Positions 23,293 to 34,873 of a stretch of 64,000 nt of DNA are shown here, piece by piece. Position 1 is the first letter of the stretch; every line of letters begins with the position of its first letter. The stretch lies in contig OY282558.1 of the NCBI GenBank assembly GCA_958295665.1, positions 314,808,092 to 314,872,091 of the forward strand. The letters are read 5' to 3'. The notes under the pieces are model-generated. The model was given only the letters and a program-made list of their open reading frames with translations, was not told the origin of the DNA and searched no databases. The position numbers were made by a program, and so were the translations under genes. Origin of the DNA: Tipula vernalis (lineage: Eukaryota; Arthropoda; Insecta; Diptera; Tipulidae).

Positions 23293-23508
23293 TGTATAAA
23301 AAGTTAGGGTTGCACTTCCCTGTATAAAATAATTACAAATGTTAAAGTCAAATCATGTTTAACTGTTATCTAGTTAAATTAAAATAAAAATTAAAAATAC
23401 AATTTTGGAGGAGTGTCGAATAGAACACATATCAGTATTATTGTTCAATAAATATTATTAAAAGGAATACAAGTAACTTGTGTTTTGGGTATAGTAATCG
23501 AAAGTACA
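23293..23508 (+). repeat. right (3') LTR of the old Gypsy element
   Basis: Direct copy of 14662-14869, differing by scattered substitutions and an insertion of several bases near 23468 (GGAATACAAGTAAC against GGAGTAAC). Preceded by the purine tract at 23274-23287. Confidence 0.75.
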
Positions 23509-23511
23509 ACA

Positions 23512-23890
23512 GGCGTCATTTGAAACATTTGTGGTACATCTATCAGTAGCAAAATAAACGATACAATTCCTTTAAGAGTTGGCTACCTTATCTAGCAAAA
23601 AAAAAAAAAAAAAAATCGAGGAAAAAAAAAATTTCAGAAAAAATCCAGAAACATAATTATCAAGGTGCGGCCCAAGTTTTAACTAAAATTTATCAAATCT
23701 CTATAGAATTTTTTTTTTTAAAAAGAGGTCCTTATATTTGTGATAATGGAACTTCCTTTCAGACACAAATCAAAGGAATTGTATCGCTCGTATTGCTTCT
23801 ACGGATAGTTCTACGACAATTGTTTAGAGTTGTGTTGTGGTTGGCTTAATTCATTGGACTAGTATAAATAATATTTTAATTTTTCTACCG
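23512..23890 (+). repeat. dispersed repeat, copy 2, with inverted arms
   Basis: The right part (23600-23890) is the inverted copy of 14253-14610. The left part (23512-23575, CATTTGTGGTA.. CTATCAGTAG..) matches 14357-14425 in the same direction. So this copy is itself a palindrome-like unit with an A-rich centre, lying just outside the right LTR. It looks like a long-armed fold-back MITE. Confidence 0.5.
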
Positions 23891-26800
23891 CATAATATGT
23901 GTTTACTAAATATTCTGAACTGACTTTGTATATTTGGTGACCAACAATAACAAATTAAGATTTAAGATGGCAATTTACTTATAGGATACTTACGGTAGAA
24001 ATTATTTCTTATAGCTTGTGAAAATATCTTTAATTTTAGGAAACCCTTCTCAAACCTTAGTTTTCTATATTTTGTTTACAAATGCCCAATACACAAATTT
24101 TCTTTGTATCGCGATTTTTTAGTTCTTTCTGTAAATTGTTACTCTCACCTAAACCTAATTATTTTAGCTTTAGAGATTTTTCAAGTACAATTGATTCACA
24201 TCTTTACATAGGTTACAATTTGGTTCCTTTGAAGGATAATTATGCCTTAGTTCTGCTTCCATCAAATAGAATTTTTCAACTCGTATGTTAGTTTGATCTG
24301 TGATAATTGCCTTCCACTCCAAATGGTTACTATTTAAGGCAAATCTCCGCTTTGGTTATCTCAGGAACTTTCGAATGCCATTAATGTTAGAATTACTAAG
24401 TATTATTTAATTCGGATAGCTACAAGTAATTTTTTCACGGATAAGTTAAGGATAAGATCCCTTACTTCCTCTCAAGGGTTTCTGACGAAAAGTTCTTAAT
24501 TCAGGCATCAACAGATTCTGATTGGTTTTCTAATGAGCCCTCTAATTCTTTTTCGTTTTAAATATTTCTTTCAAGGATTTACAATCTGCTGTTTGGACAG
24601 TTAAATCTAGTCTGTTGACGCAAGAAAAACGGATCTAGATCTAAAAACCAGAACTGAGATTAATTTCTACTATGAAGAGTTCTGCATTTTGTGATCTAGG
24701 ATTTTGGAATTTGTTTGAAAAATTTAAGAACTGTTTGTGCCTACGTGGAAAGAATTTCTTTATTTTTATTTTCTTGTTCTGATTCTTTTTATTACTAATT
24801 TAATAAATAAATAAAGATAATTGCTTCTTCAGTACCGACGGTATACCTAAACTTAAAGTAATCTCTAGAAATAATCTTAGTTATTACAAAAAATTAGATG
24901 AGTCGGCATTCATTCATTTTCTAAATGGTTGGAAAACACCGAAATAGGAGTGTTTCGATAATGCTAGTAACACGATTAGGGTAGCTACCCATTCTTATAG
25001 CCACTAATAAGGAATACGCAGCAAATTTAACAAACAGCAATTTTTAACCCATATTTATTTTTATTCAAATTATAAGAGTAATATAGTATACAAATAATTA
25101 AAACATTGACTTTTAAATATTTGAATCACCTTTTGGATGTATTTTATAAATGGCTACTTAATTTTACAAAGTATAGTATTTCAAAATAAATTTACAATAA
25201 ATTAGATATTGTGATCCGATTTATCTATATTTTGTTACAAAAAATATAACAAGCTCAAACAAGTAAATAACAACAATTTTTAATCTGGTAGTTATGTGAT
25301 TTTGTGTTAGTTAATTATACTTTAAAATTGGGTTAATATTATAAGCCGAATGGCATAACTGCTTATGATTACAACAAAATTTCTAATTTAATCAAAAAAT
25401 TTGAACAATTTGAAACGTGGAAAAACCTTTGACTTTTTCTACAATTTGGAAAATATTATTAATATGTGCAATAAAAAGATAGCTTGGTATCTAAATTTAT
25501 GTAATTTAAATTCCATTTTTAATTTTGCTAACAAAAATATTTGTAAATCCTTATTGCTAAATTCTCTAGTGTATGTGAAAGAATTTAAATAAATGCAATT
25601 AGATACATGTATAATATTGCCTTTAGCATTATAAATAGATCATAATTTCTATAGACTAATCTGCATAAATAAATCATCAACACAATTCCAATAATAGTTC
25701 ATTTTTTATTGACGGTTATTATAAACATAAATTTACCAGCTCATTATAAATTATATACTTGACACGACACATACAGTATATGTAATAATGCAAAGTAAAT
25801 ATGAAACAACAACTGGAATTACCATTGGTATTCAGCTCACAGTAGCGTTAATTAAAGGCGAAACTTTCTTACTTTTGTTTTGTAAAATAAATCATTGACG
25901 AGTGTTTCTTGATTAATTACCAGATATCATAAAACAAAACACGCTCTTAACAATATAATATTGACATTTATGTCGCATGAATGCAAATATGTGCATCTTT
26001 TTAATATTAAAATAGCATAAATTATAAAGTTTATTTTTTTTATCCATGATAATGTCATCAAGTTAAATCATATCACATTACATAATCTTTAAATTTGATT
26101 TTTTATTATTATTCTACTTTAAATATGTATATACATAATGCATGTATCTCGTATATAAGAATACAATACAAATTTTACTTCTAAATTAAATCTGTCTGGA
26201 GTTTCGTTTTCATCTTTATAAAAAAAAATTTTTTGTTGTTCTGTTGATTGTCTTGATGATAAATCTAAAATTTTTATATATAATGAAACAAAAGCATAAA
26301 CAACATCTTGATGATTAAAAAGTAATAAAAATAAGTTCCCGAAAATTTTTGACTAGATTCACCTGTCCACAGTGCATTTTTGTATTTTTTGTTGTTTTGT
26401 GGCTGTTTGTTTATTTATTTTAATTTAATAGCTTTCGGTTTTTATTGAATGCATTTTTTTCTGTTTGCTCATTTTATTTATTGCAGATATTAATCGCAAT
26501 CTATATAGATTTATAATATACTTATGTATACCTACATATATACTCGCTTATAATATATCTTTTTGTTAAGTGAATTTTTATTTTAATGTTTACACGCAAG
26601 TTTGCTTTTTGCAGTTTTGTGGTTTTAGGCCATTTTATTTTATGCATAATGTAATATATTACAATTTGATTGTAATGCCTGACTTTTTATTGGAGCAATC
26701 GCCGTCTAATAGTTGCCGATTAATATATGATGAAAAATGTTAATTTGTTATTATTTGTTTGATTATTTACATATTATGTAATGAAATAGCGCAGGGTGGA

Positions 26801-27230
26801 TAATGGCATACAACTGAATTTTTGGCGTTTTAATAAATCACAAGGCCAACCAAGAATAATTCAAACAAATCTATCTCTAACATCATGAGTTTGCCTAGTA
26901 CTATAAGAATTAAACGAAAATCGATACAAATCAGTTTTGAGGTAGTAGAAGAAAAATAGAAAAGCTATAAGAGTTTCGAAATATTCGTTCATAAATTTCG
27001 CACATATTTTTGATTTTTCTTCTATTTGGGAAAGCATATTATAACTTTATGCGTCTGACATCTGAAGGCTTCAATTATTTGCTTAACTAATATTAATAAT
27101 ATAATAATAATAATACCTTTCATTTAACTTTTGTTATTAGTATAGTCTTGGAACGCTAGGTTATCTATGGCTATTATTTCAGTAGCATTTTATTTGTTTA
27201 TTGCTACACTCACATACTACATATCACAAA
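23891..27230. other. gene-free AT-rich DNA
   Basis: 3.3 kb with no domain, exon or terminal-repeat signal that I can support. The longest frames (24082-24291, 25401-25592) are low-complexity F/L/N/K-rich chance frames. Confidence 0.5.
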
Positions 27231-27470
27231 AGCTGTGTTTTTTTATTCGCTCCAGATAGCTGCTATCGAGAGCCGTCATATAAAAAGTGGCTCCCGATAG
27301 CGCTCCGTATAAATAGGTAGAGCCAAATAGTTGAGTTTAAATCATTTAAGCCAAGTTTGATGTTAAATAATTTAAGTTTTCCAATAAATAGCACGTCAAA
27401 TTAAAATTTAGGCGAAGAAAAATTACGGCTCTCGATAGCAGCTATCGTGAGCGAAGAAAAAAATACAGCT
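27231..27470. repeat. MITE with 46-bp inverted ends
   Basis: Bases 27231-27276 (starting AGCTGTGTTTTTTTATTCGC) and 27425-27470 are inverted copies matching at about 42 of 46 positions. Each arm contains a smaller palindrome, GATAGCTGCTATC. Both flanks are AAA, so a 3-bp target duplication is possible. The centre has a TATAAA word but no gene. The unit is 240 bp and lies immediately before a LINE fragment. Confidence 0.75.
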
Positions 27471-27477
27471 AAAGTAA

Positions 27478-27925
27478 ATTTTTTTTAAACCGCCTAGGAA
27501 ATTTTACAGATTGAAACCTTGAATGAATAATTCGTTGATCACTAAGGCTAACAAGAAAAATAGACATTGTAAAAAATTGAAAACTCAACCCAATAATTTT
27601 GATTTGAAAAATCATTTTCACCAGTATGCCAAAAATCTGAAACAGGTTATAAAAGAAGCTAAAAATAGATATTATTTCACTAAATTCCAGAAAGCTGATA
27701 GTAATAATAGTAAGCAGCAATGGTCCTTATTGAATGAAAGTATTCCACGAACAAAATATTAAGCTCTCATCTCCTGTAGACATTGCTAATTGTTTTACCA
27801 ATTACTTTTGTAATACAGTTTCAAAAACGCGTCTGGAATTGAACACTAATACTCAACGAGTTGATAACTGCGCTATACTTCATATGAGCCCCAACTTAAA
27901 CTTTTTTTTTCGTCCAATTTCTTCC
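27478..27925 (+). pseudogene. LINE ORF2 segment before the RT (5' part of a split LINE)
   Basis: Reads a typical linker between endonuclease and RT of CR1/jockey-like LINEs: 'FHQYAKNLKQVIKEAKNRYY' (about 27616-27675), 'SKQQWSLLNESI', and after a frameshift 'DIANCFTNYFCNTVS' and 'FFFRPIS'. There is one early in-frame stop at the place of a conserved Trp (about 27519). The element is interrupted by the errantivirus at 28032 and resumes at 34874. Confidence 0.6.
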
Positions 27926-28031
27926 ATGTAATTATTTTCTTTGTCAATTTCCTTGAGAATAAACACTCAACAGATTTGTTTGGCCTTAAAAGTGCAATTA
28001 TTAAAAGAATTAGTTTCAACATTGTTGATAT

Positions 28032-28367
28032 AGTTATATTCATGTAATCTACTGACTCAACATAGCAACAAATTACCACACATATAAAGTGTCAAGTAAT
28101 ATTGCTGAACAGTAAATACCAAGAACGAACATGTCTGAAATACGATCAATAAAAAATGTTGATAATGCACAACGTGAATAAAATGTTGATAACACACAAC
28201 GTGAGAAATAAGTTGAGTTAAGTTGACATTTTTCCTTTTAGAAGAACTAGTTAAGATATAATTTGTAAGTTTATTTTTAGTTTAAACACTGTTAAAGTAA
28301 GATTGAAAAATAAATGTTCAAATAAAATATTTTTTTTTATTTTTTATTTTTCTTCAACCCTATAACT
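28032..28367 (+). repeat. 5' LTR of the errantivirus
   Basis: Starts AGTTATATTCATG and ends CCTATAACT. Contains two tandem 27-bp repeats of an AAATGTTGATAA..CACAACGTGA word (28154 and 28181) and AATAAA signals near 28310-28325. Directly after it, GACGCAGCCGTGCGG (28368 on) is the likely primer-binding region, similar in style to the tRNA-Ser type of 17.6/297. Confidence 0.85.
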
Positions 28368-28748
28368 GACGCAGCCGTGCGGCAAGTGAATTTGTAGTGT
28401 TAGCGAAACAGTGCAATAAATTAGTGAATAAAAGCTAATTAAATAGTGAATTCGTCAGGAAATAAAAACATTTGTGATTTTTTTTCCAATTACGACATCT
28501 CTGGCTGAAGGTTGATCAAACTGCTAAGACGATTCGAGATTCCGTCGCATCACAACAACGAACTACACTTGGGACCAGCAAAGACGACAGCAGCAATACG
28601 ATTCATGAACTATTTTGAATTCGGTTTATCAGGTAACCAATTTTTATTATTTTTTTTATTATTTTTTAACATTCTCAATTAAATTTATTTTCATTGCGTG
28701 TTGCAATAAATTATTTCCAAAATGTTTACGTTTTTTGCAAAAGTGTGC

Positions 28749-28918
28749 ACTACAAGATAGACATACACCTGCCATTAAGTGAAATTCCAAAATAAATTCT
28801 AAAATATAAAAAAGTGTTACCAAGACAAACGTGCGCACTACAAGATAGACGCAGACCTGTTATACTGTCCACTACTAGATAGAGACATTACATTTTTTTT
28901 GTTTACTACAAGATAGAC
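28749..28918 (+). promoter_or_regulatory. four leader repeats (ACTACAAGATAGAC) in the errantivirus 5' UTR
   Basis: ACTACAAGATAGAC occurs exactly at 28749, 28837 and 28905, with a close variant (ACTACTAGATAGAGAC) at 28871. All lie between the LTR and gag. In Drosophila gypsy this place holds the Su(Hw) insulator, also a cluster of short repeats, but the word here is different. A regulatory role is inference. Confidence 0.5.
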
Positions 28919-28962
28919 ACAGATAGTCTAATAAATTTAAAGATTGACTTTGATTAAGGCAT

Positions 28963-29877
28963 ATGAGTAAGACGCTAGAAGATATCTTCTATCAAAATAG
29001 AAATATTGAAGAGGATTTAATAGAAATTTACTCAATTCAAGAAATGGAACAAGTGTTACAATCGTTAAATGCGATTAATGAACAAATCCTAAAAGTTAAT
29101 CAAAAACAGGTTGAACATGACCAAGTATTGACATATCTCAACCAAAAAGTTGAACAACCGCGCCAGGAACAAGTCCCAGAGGTTGTCAACAGGGGGAATG
29201 TAAATGTACTGGATTTATTAAGAATCCCCGACCCAATCAAATCGATTTCGTCATTTGATGGGAATCGAAAACAATTAACTACGTGGCTAAAAACTGTTGA
29301 GGATACACTCATTGTATTTGAACCATTGGTATCAGAGCAACAATTCAGTATTTACCTGCAGGCGATTAATAATAAAATAGAAGGAAAAGCCAAGGTCACA
29401 TTATGTCTAGCAGGCAACCGCAAAACATTCAGGGAAATTAAAGAAATTCTGCTGGAATCCTTAGGGGACCGGCAGAAATTATCATTTTATAAGTCGCAGC
29501 TTTGGTCGACTTAACAAAATGAAACTATGAACATTCATAGCTATTTTAATAAAATGAAAGAAATAGTGCATAACATCAAATCATTGTCAAAGCAAAATAA
29601 ATTTTATTATAATTCGTGGCCTGCAATTAACGCATTTATAGATGAAGATGCGTTAGCCGTCTTTATTTCAGGCTTGAGAAAACCGTACTTTGGTTATGCT
29701 CAAGCTGCGAAACCTAACGGAGTAGAGGAAGCTTATGCTTTCTTGTGCAAGTTTAGTTGCAACGAGTTAATTTCCAACAACCAATTTGGGTTACAAAAAC
29801 AAATGACTGGTAACGGAAACCAACCAAGAAACAGTCAGTTCAATTCAAACGAAAGAAAAACTTACTCAGTGAAATAA
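28963..29877 (+). pseudogene. errantivirus gag with one internal stop
   Basis: A capsid-like gag of about 305 codons in a single frame from ATG 28963 to the stop at 29875-29877, broken by one TAA at 29512-29514. The N-terminus is a predicted coiled coil (Gln/Glu/Leu-rich, first 80 residues). The core has 'ISSFDGNRKQLTTWLKTVED', the usual start of the gag capsid region in 17.6-like elements. The C-terminal nucleic-acid-binding tail is missing: after 29877 a 'PMDVD' stretch is out of frame and a deletion follows. Gag would form virus-like particles. Confidence 0.8.
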
Positions 29878-29939
29878 AAACCCATCCCTATGGATGTGGA
29901 TATATCAATGAGATCAAACATCATCAAACATCGATAAAA

Positions 29940-32828
29940 ACATCATTAAGCCAGGAATCATACCTCGAACTTCAGTAAAAACCTATTCGACAAATAATAG
30001 TAGTAAAACAATAATTAGAAACCTTTTAGGCACACACGAAATTGATAAAAAGTCCAAAATCAATTTATTATGTAATAATCTACCAATTCAAAATTATTAT
30101 GAGTTAAATTTCCATAAATTTTTTGACGGAATATTGGATTCCGAATCAATGGCGAAAATGAACGCCAAAATTGATTATAAATCGAATTCAATTTTGTTAA
30201 ACAATCACACTTACAAGTTTGACAGATATTACAAAGAAGAGAACTTTTATAATCACATTGTCACCATAGATACCTCAGAGAACGGCGACTGGTTGGTCTC
30301 AGGGTTCGAAAAATTAAACAAAGATATAACCATTCAACCGAGTTTATACAAAGCTAATAATTTCAAGACGACAGTGAGAGTGTTGACAGATAGTCCGGAA
30401 AAACTTACAAAATTGAAATTGGAAATTAATAATTTTGGAACACTAAAACCAATTCCGGGTTGTGATAACAAAATAATTGATAGAAAGACTATCGAAAACA
30501 TAATCCGGACGGAACACCTAACCGAAAAAGAAAAGAACATTTTAATCGATACAATTTTCAAAAATCAAGCAGTATTGTTGAGACAGAATGAGAAACTGTC
30601 ATCAACCACAATTATTAAACACAAAATTGTTACAAAAGACGAAAACCCTATATTTACTAAGATAGATACCCACATCACTTTAAAAAAGATGTCGAGGAAC
30701 AGATACAGGAAATGTTGGATAGCGGAATAATCCGTCATTCAAAAAGTCCCTACTCCTCTCCAATTTGGGTGGTCCCAAAGAAAAACGGATGCCTCGGGGA
30801 AACGGAAAATAAGAGTCGTGATTGACTAACGTAAGCTAAATGAGAAAACGGTAGACGACAAGTTTCCAATCCCTCAGATAGGAAATATTGGACAGTTTAG
30901 AAAAATCGGTGTACTTTTCAACATTGGATCTAAAGTCTGGCTTTCACCAGATTCCAATGGACGAGAAACCTAGGGAAAAAACTGCATTTTCTATCAGAAA
31001 GGGTCATTTTGAATTGTTCAGAATGCCTTTCGGCTTAAAAAATGGTCCCGCTACGTTCCAGCGCGCATTGAACAACGTATTGCAGGATTTTATAGGAAAC
31101 ATTTGTCATGTCTATCTGGATGACATCATTATTATTGGACACAATTTGGAAAATCATATTCAAAATCTTAGTATGGTACTCAAAAGACTATCACATTTTA
31201 TTCTTAAAATCCAATTAGATAAATGTGAATTCCTTAAAAAAGAAACCGAGTTCCTTGGCCATATAATCACGCAAGACGGTGTTAAACCTAATGCGGATAA
31301 AATCCAGAAAATTATAGACTGGCCATTACCGAAAACCCCGAAAGAAATCAAACAATTTCTGGTACTTTCGGATTATTATAGAAGATTCATAAGAGATTAC
31401 TCCAAAATTACGAAACCAATGTCTAAATATCTGAAGAAAGATAGAAATCTCAATATCAAAGATACTGAATATGTAAAGGCATTTGAGGCTCTTAAAATAA
31501 GTTTAGCTACAGACCAAATCCTAGCCTACCCCGACTTCACGAAACAATTTATTCTGACCACAGACGCATCAGATTTTGCTCTAGGTGCAGTTCTCTCCCA
31601 AATTCAGAGTAATGTAGAGAGATCCATTGCATTCGCCTCGCGAACACTAAATTCTACAGAAGTGAACTATGCGACGAATGAGAAAGAGGCATTGGCCATA
31701 ATATGGGCCGTAAAAAAGTACCAACCATACCTGTACGGTAATAAATTTACGTTGGTAACGGACCACAAGCCTCTAATCTTCATTAAATCCTCGGAGAAAA
31801 ACTCCAAAATATTACGATGGAGACTCGAACTGGAAAACTACGATTACGACGTAGTCTATAAAGAGGACAGAGCAAATGTAGTGGCAGACGAACTTAGCAG
31901 GATGCCCACTACAAACAACGAACTGCATTTTAATGAGGGAACAGATAACACTTCACGTGAATCTGGAAGCATGTCAGAAAATCACCCCGCTAATGATAAT
32001 GATATCGAAACAGTCCATTCGGTAGACACATCTGACGACTATTTCATACACTTTTCAGACCGTCCTATTAACTATTAAAGGAATCAATTAATTTTCAAAG
32101 TCTCAAATCAAGATATGACAATTTGGGAAGATATATTCCCAAACTTTAAAAGAATTATAGTTTCAAAGGAAACATTTGACAAAGATGAAATCACGAATCT
32201 CATAAAAAAAATTCCATAACGGTAAACAAACCGAAATCCTGGCACCAGATAGTTTGTATCAAACAATACAGGAGTCATTTCGAGAGAACTTCTCTCAAAA
32301 CGGCCATTTCGTTTTCGCTACGAAAATGGTCGAAGACGTAACCAATGAAGGGCGTCAGGATATGATTATCAGCAAAGACCACGAAAGAGCTCATAGAGGG
32401 ACAAGAGAGGTGGAAAGGCAGATAAGACATTCCCACTTTTTAAATTAGAATACGTGTCATCCTCAGAGTCAAACGGCCAAGTCGAGAAAACGCATTCGAT
32501 TATTCTAGAAATATTTAATACAAATCGAGATAAACTTCCAGACTCAAGTACCCTAACGACAATAGAATTATCAGTGGCATTGTGCAACAATTCTGTACAT
32601 TCATCCACCGGCTTCACGCCGAATAAAATTATCTTCAACCAAAACAACTTGTTAAACCCAAGCGAAATACAGGATCAAGCTAATATTATTATTAAACAGG
32701 TAAACAATAACCTCGAAAAAGCGAGAGTTAGAATGATGAAACAAAATAGCAGTAAGGAAGAACCCCAAAATGTATGGGAGGATCAATTAGTTTATATCAA
32801 ACCAAATATTAGAACAAAATCATACTAG
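29940..32828 (+). pseudogene. errantivirus pol (protease/RT/RNase H/integrase), disrupted
   Basis: N-terminal pol (29945-30730) keeps the protease C-terminal part and the linker to RT, but no D-T/S-G active site is present, so the protease is deleted at its 5' end. RT starts near 30700. A frameshift and an in-frame TAA fall near 30790-30830, and the largest open part is 30888-32078 (396 codons). It holds RT 'VYLDDIIIIG' (YxDD) and RNase H 'TTDASDFALGAVLSQ' and 'TDHKPLIF'. Integrase (32090-32828) keeps the N-terminal H..H but a deletion near 32445 removes its CxxC and both core Asp residues. The region with the catalytic Glu follows. Confidence 0.85.
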
Positions 32829-32958
32829 AGGGGTTGAAACTAAAATAAAAAATGTAAATTATAAAACTTTCATAACAACTAGAAATATTAAAAGAAATAA
32901 GAGCAAAATTAAAAGATTAAAGTAAAAATAATAATATTGTAATTTTTTTGTATATTCC

Positions 32959-32960
32959 AG
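32959..32960 (+). promoter_or_regulatory. likely splice acceptor for env mRNA
   Basis: A T-rich tract ends in TATATTCCAG (32951-32960), six bases before the env ATG at 32967. Errantivirus env is made from a spliced transcript, so this AG is the natural acceptor. The donor is not identified. Confidence 0.5.
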
Positions 32961-32966
32961 AAAATC

Positions 32967-34548
32967 ATGTTTGTAACGTTAAAACTATTTGTCTTAATAG
33001 TCCTATTTTATATTTGTAATGCTCAAAAATTAGAAATTAAAAATTTGCATAAAGACCCTATACTACTAATAAAAACAAATCAATGTAAAATTCAAACAGG
33101 GAATATCAAAATCATACACCCTATTAACTTAACTAATATAGAATTAGTTGTAGAATCTATTAACAAAATTATGATCAGTAAATTGTATGATAAGTTGGAA
33201 CTTGATAGCATAATAAGACAAAAGTTGAAGAAATTATACAACAATCTTCGTCAAATAAAACCCATGCTTAATAATAGACACAAACGATGGGATACATTAG
33301 GATCAGCATGGAAATGGCTCGCGGGAAATCCAGACGCTGACGATCTACGCGTAATCAACAGTACGATGAATCAACTAATAGATGCAAATAATCAACAATT
33401 TCGAATAAACGAACAAATCAACAAAAGAATCCAAACAATCACAGACACAGTAAACAGGGCTATAAGTAACAGCACAATGGCTAACAAAGTTGTATTAACG
33501 GAAATAGAGATGTTAGCAACTATAATTAACATAGACACCGTCAACACAATACTAGAAGACATCCAAGATGCAATAATCCGGACAAAAGTAGAACTACCAA
33601 GTAGTAAAATACTTTCCTTGAATGAAATAATCGTAGTAAAGGAACTACTCGTCAATCAGGGTATTAGCATCACGCTGCCGGATGAAGCACTAGAATTCGT
33701 CACCCCAAAAATAGCAGTAAATAAAGAAACTCTCCTGTACATGCTTCAAGTACCAAAATTGGAAGAAAAAGATTCAACAGTAATGATGGTATTACCATTA
33801 ATTATAAATGACACCATCATAGGGAACTCTCCTCAACACATCATCAAAAGCAATCAAAAATTGTTCACAAGTTCGAACCACAACAAATTTGTGCAAAGAC
33901 ATTCGGATATTCGAGAGTTTAATGATAAGTGTATTAAACCACTAGTTATGGGGACCAAAAGCTGCTGTAATGTGACATCCAATCATACAATTCATCTCCG
34001 AGGGTAAACTTCTAATAAACAACGCAAAAAAAGAGACATTATCTTCGGATTGCGGACCCAACGACAGAGTATTATCAGGAAACTTTCTGATAACATTTTG
34101 GAATTGTACCATAAACTTCAATAACAGGAAATTTCAATCGTATGAGATTAGAGGTGAAATGCAGGAAATACAGGGAGCACTTTACAATATTGAAGCAACC
34201 CGTAAATTAGTAAAAATGCTTGATATGGGGGTAATCAACAAAGAGAACATCCAGAATAGGAATCATATTAGAAATGTACATCTCAAGCAAGTAAACCACC
34301 AGAATTGGATGTGGACACTATCAGGAGGCGTATCCCTCTCATCAGTCGGCATGTTGGTGTTAATCAGTTACATTGTCATCAATAGGCGTACTACCACGGT
34401 AAAAATAGAGAAATCAAGCATCTCAAGCCAAGAAACACAGAAAACCAACGAAACCGCATCATATTCGGACCTGTTAACAAAAGCTGGCATCAAACCAAAG
34501 GACGTGGACGCCCTTTCCTCACCCCTGGGAGGAGTTATATTCATGTAA
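32967..34548 (+). pseudogene. env: errantivirus envelope glycoprotein, frameshifted
   Basis: Env of the insect errantivirus type. The first open part (32967-34007, 346 codons) starts with a hydrophobic signal peptide (residues 1-19). It has a furin-type basic site RHKR at residues 104-107, directly followed by the conserved 'WDTLGSAWKWLAGNPDADD' block, and then long heptad-like helices. N-glycosylation sites (NxS/T) occur at several places. A frameshift just before 34007 moves the rest to another frame, which ends at 34548 with a membrane span (about 34312-34380) and a short cytoplasmic tail reaching into the LTR. Such proteins mediate membrane fusion; this copy cannot make a complete one. 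Confidence 0.8.
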
Positions 34549-34869
34549 TCTACTGACTCAACATAGCAACACATTACCACACATATAAGGTGTCAAGTAA
34601 TATTGCTGAACAGTAAATACCAAGAACGAACATGTCTGAAATACGATCAATAAAAAATGTTGATAATGCACAACGTGAATAAAATGTTGATAACACACAA
34701 CGTGAGAAATAAGTTGAGTTAAGTTGACATTTTTCCTTTTAGAAGAACTAGTTAAGATATAATTTGTAAGTTTAGTTTTAGTTTAAACACTGTTAAAGTA
34801 AGATTGAAAAATAAACGTTCAAATAAAATATTTTTTTTTTATTTTTTATTTTTCGTTAAACCTATAACT
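34533..34869 (+). repeat. 3' LTR of the errantivirus
   Basis: Near-identical copy of the 5' LTR. The last env codons run into its first bases: the env frame ends at 34548, inside the LTR. Confidence 0.85.
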
Positions 34870-34873
34870 ATAT

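Larger units (their letters stand above)
14662..23508 (+). mobile_element. old Ty3/Gypsy element split by two DNA transposons
   Basis: Two direct LTRs of about 210 bp (14662-14869 and 23293-23508) enclose gag zinc knuckles, protease, RT, RNase H and integrase fragments in Gypsy order on the plus strand. A primer-binding-like sequence TGGCGACGTGGCTGGGA lies just inside the left LTR (14874-14890), similar to the tRNA-Arg type used by mdg1-like elements. A purine tract (AAAAAGGAGAAGAA, 23274-23287) precedes the right LTR. No clear target duplication. A DUF7869-type transposon (16991-20146) and a piggyBac (about 21.1-23.24 kb) are inserted, and the RT and integrase have deletions. Confidence 0.8.
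28032..34869 (+). mobile_element. errantivirus (env-carrying Gypsy, 17.6/297-like), recent but defective
   Basis: Direct LTRs of 336 and 337 bp (28032-28367, 34533-34869) differ by about seven substitutions and one T. Each begins AGTTATA and ends TATAACT. The 4-bp target duplication ATAT flanks the element (28028-28031, 34870-34873), and it splits a LINE. Gag, pol and env follow in order on the plus strand. Lesions: a stop in gag, loss of the gag knuckle/protease active site, a frameshift plus stop in RT, a deletion of the integrase core, and a frameshift in env. Insertion into a TATA-like target is usual for this group. Confidence 0.9.

Noticed and set aside
24082..24291. 69-codon frame as a small secreted or membrane protein
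   Set aside because: Composition follows local T-richness, with no domain, splice signals or conserved motif. Treated as chance.
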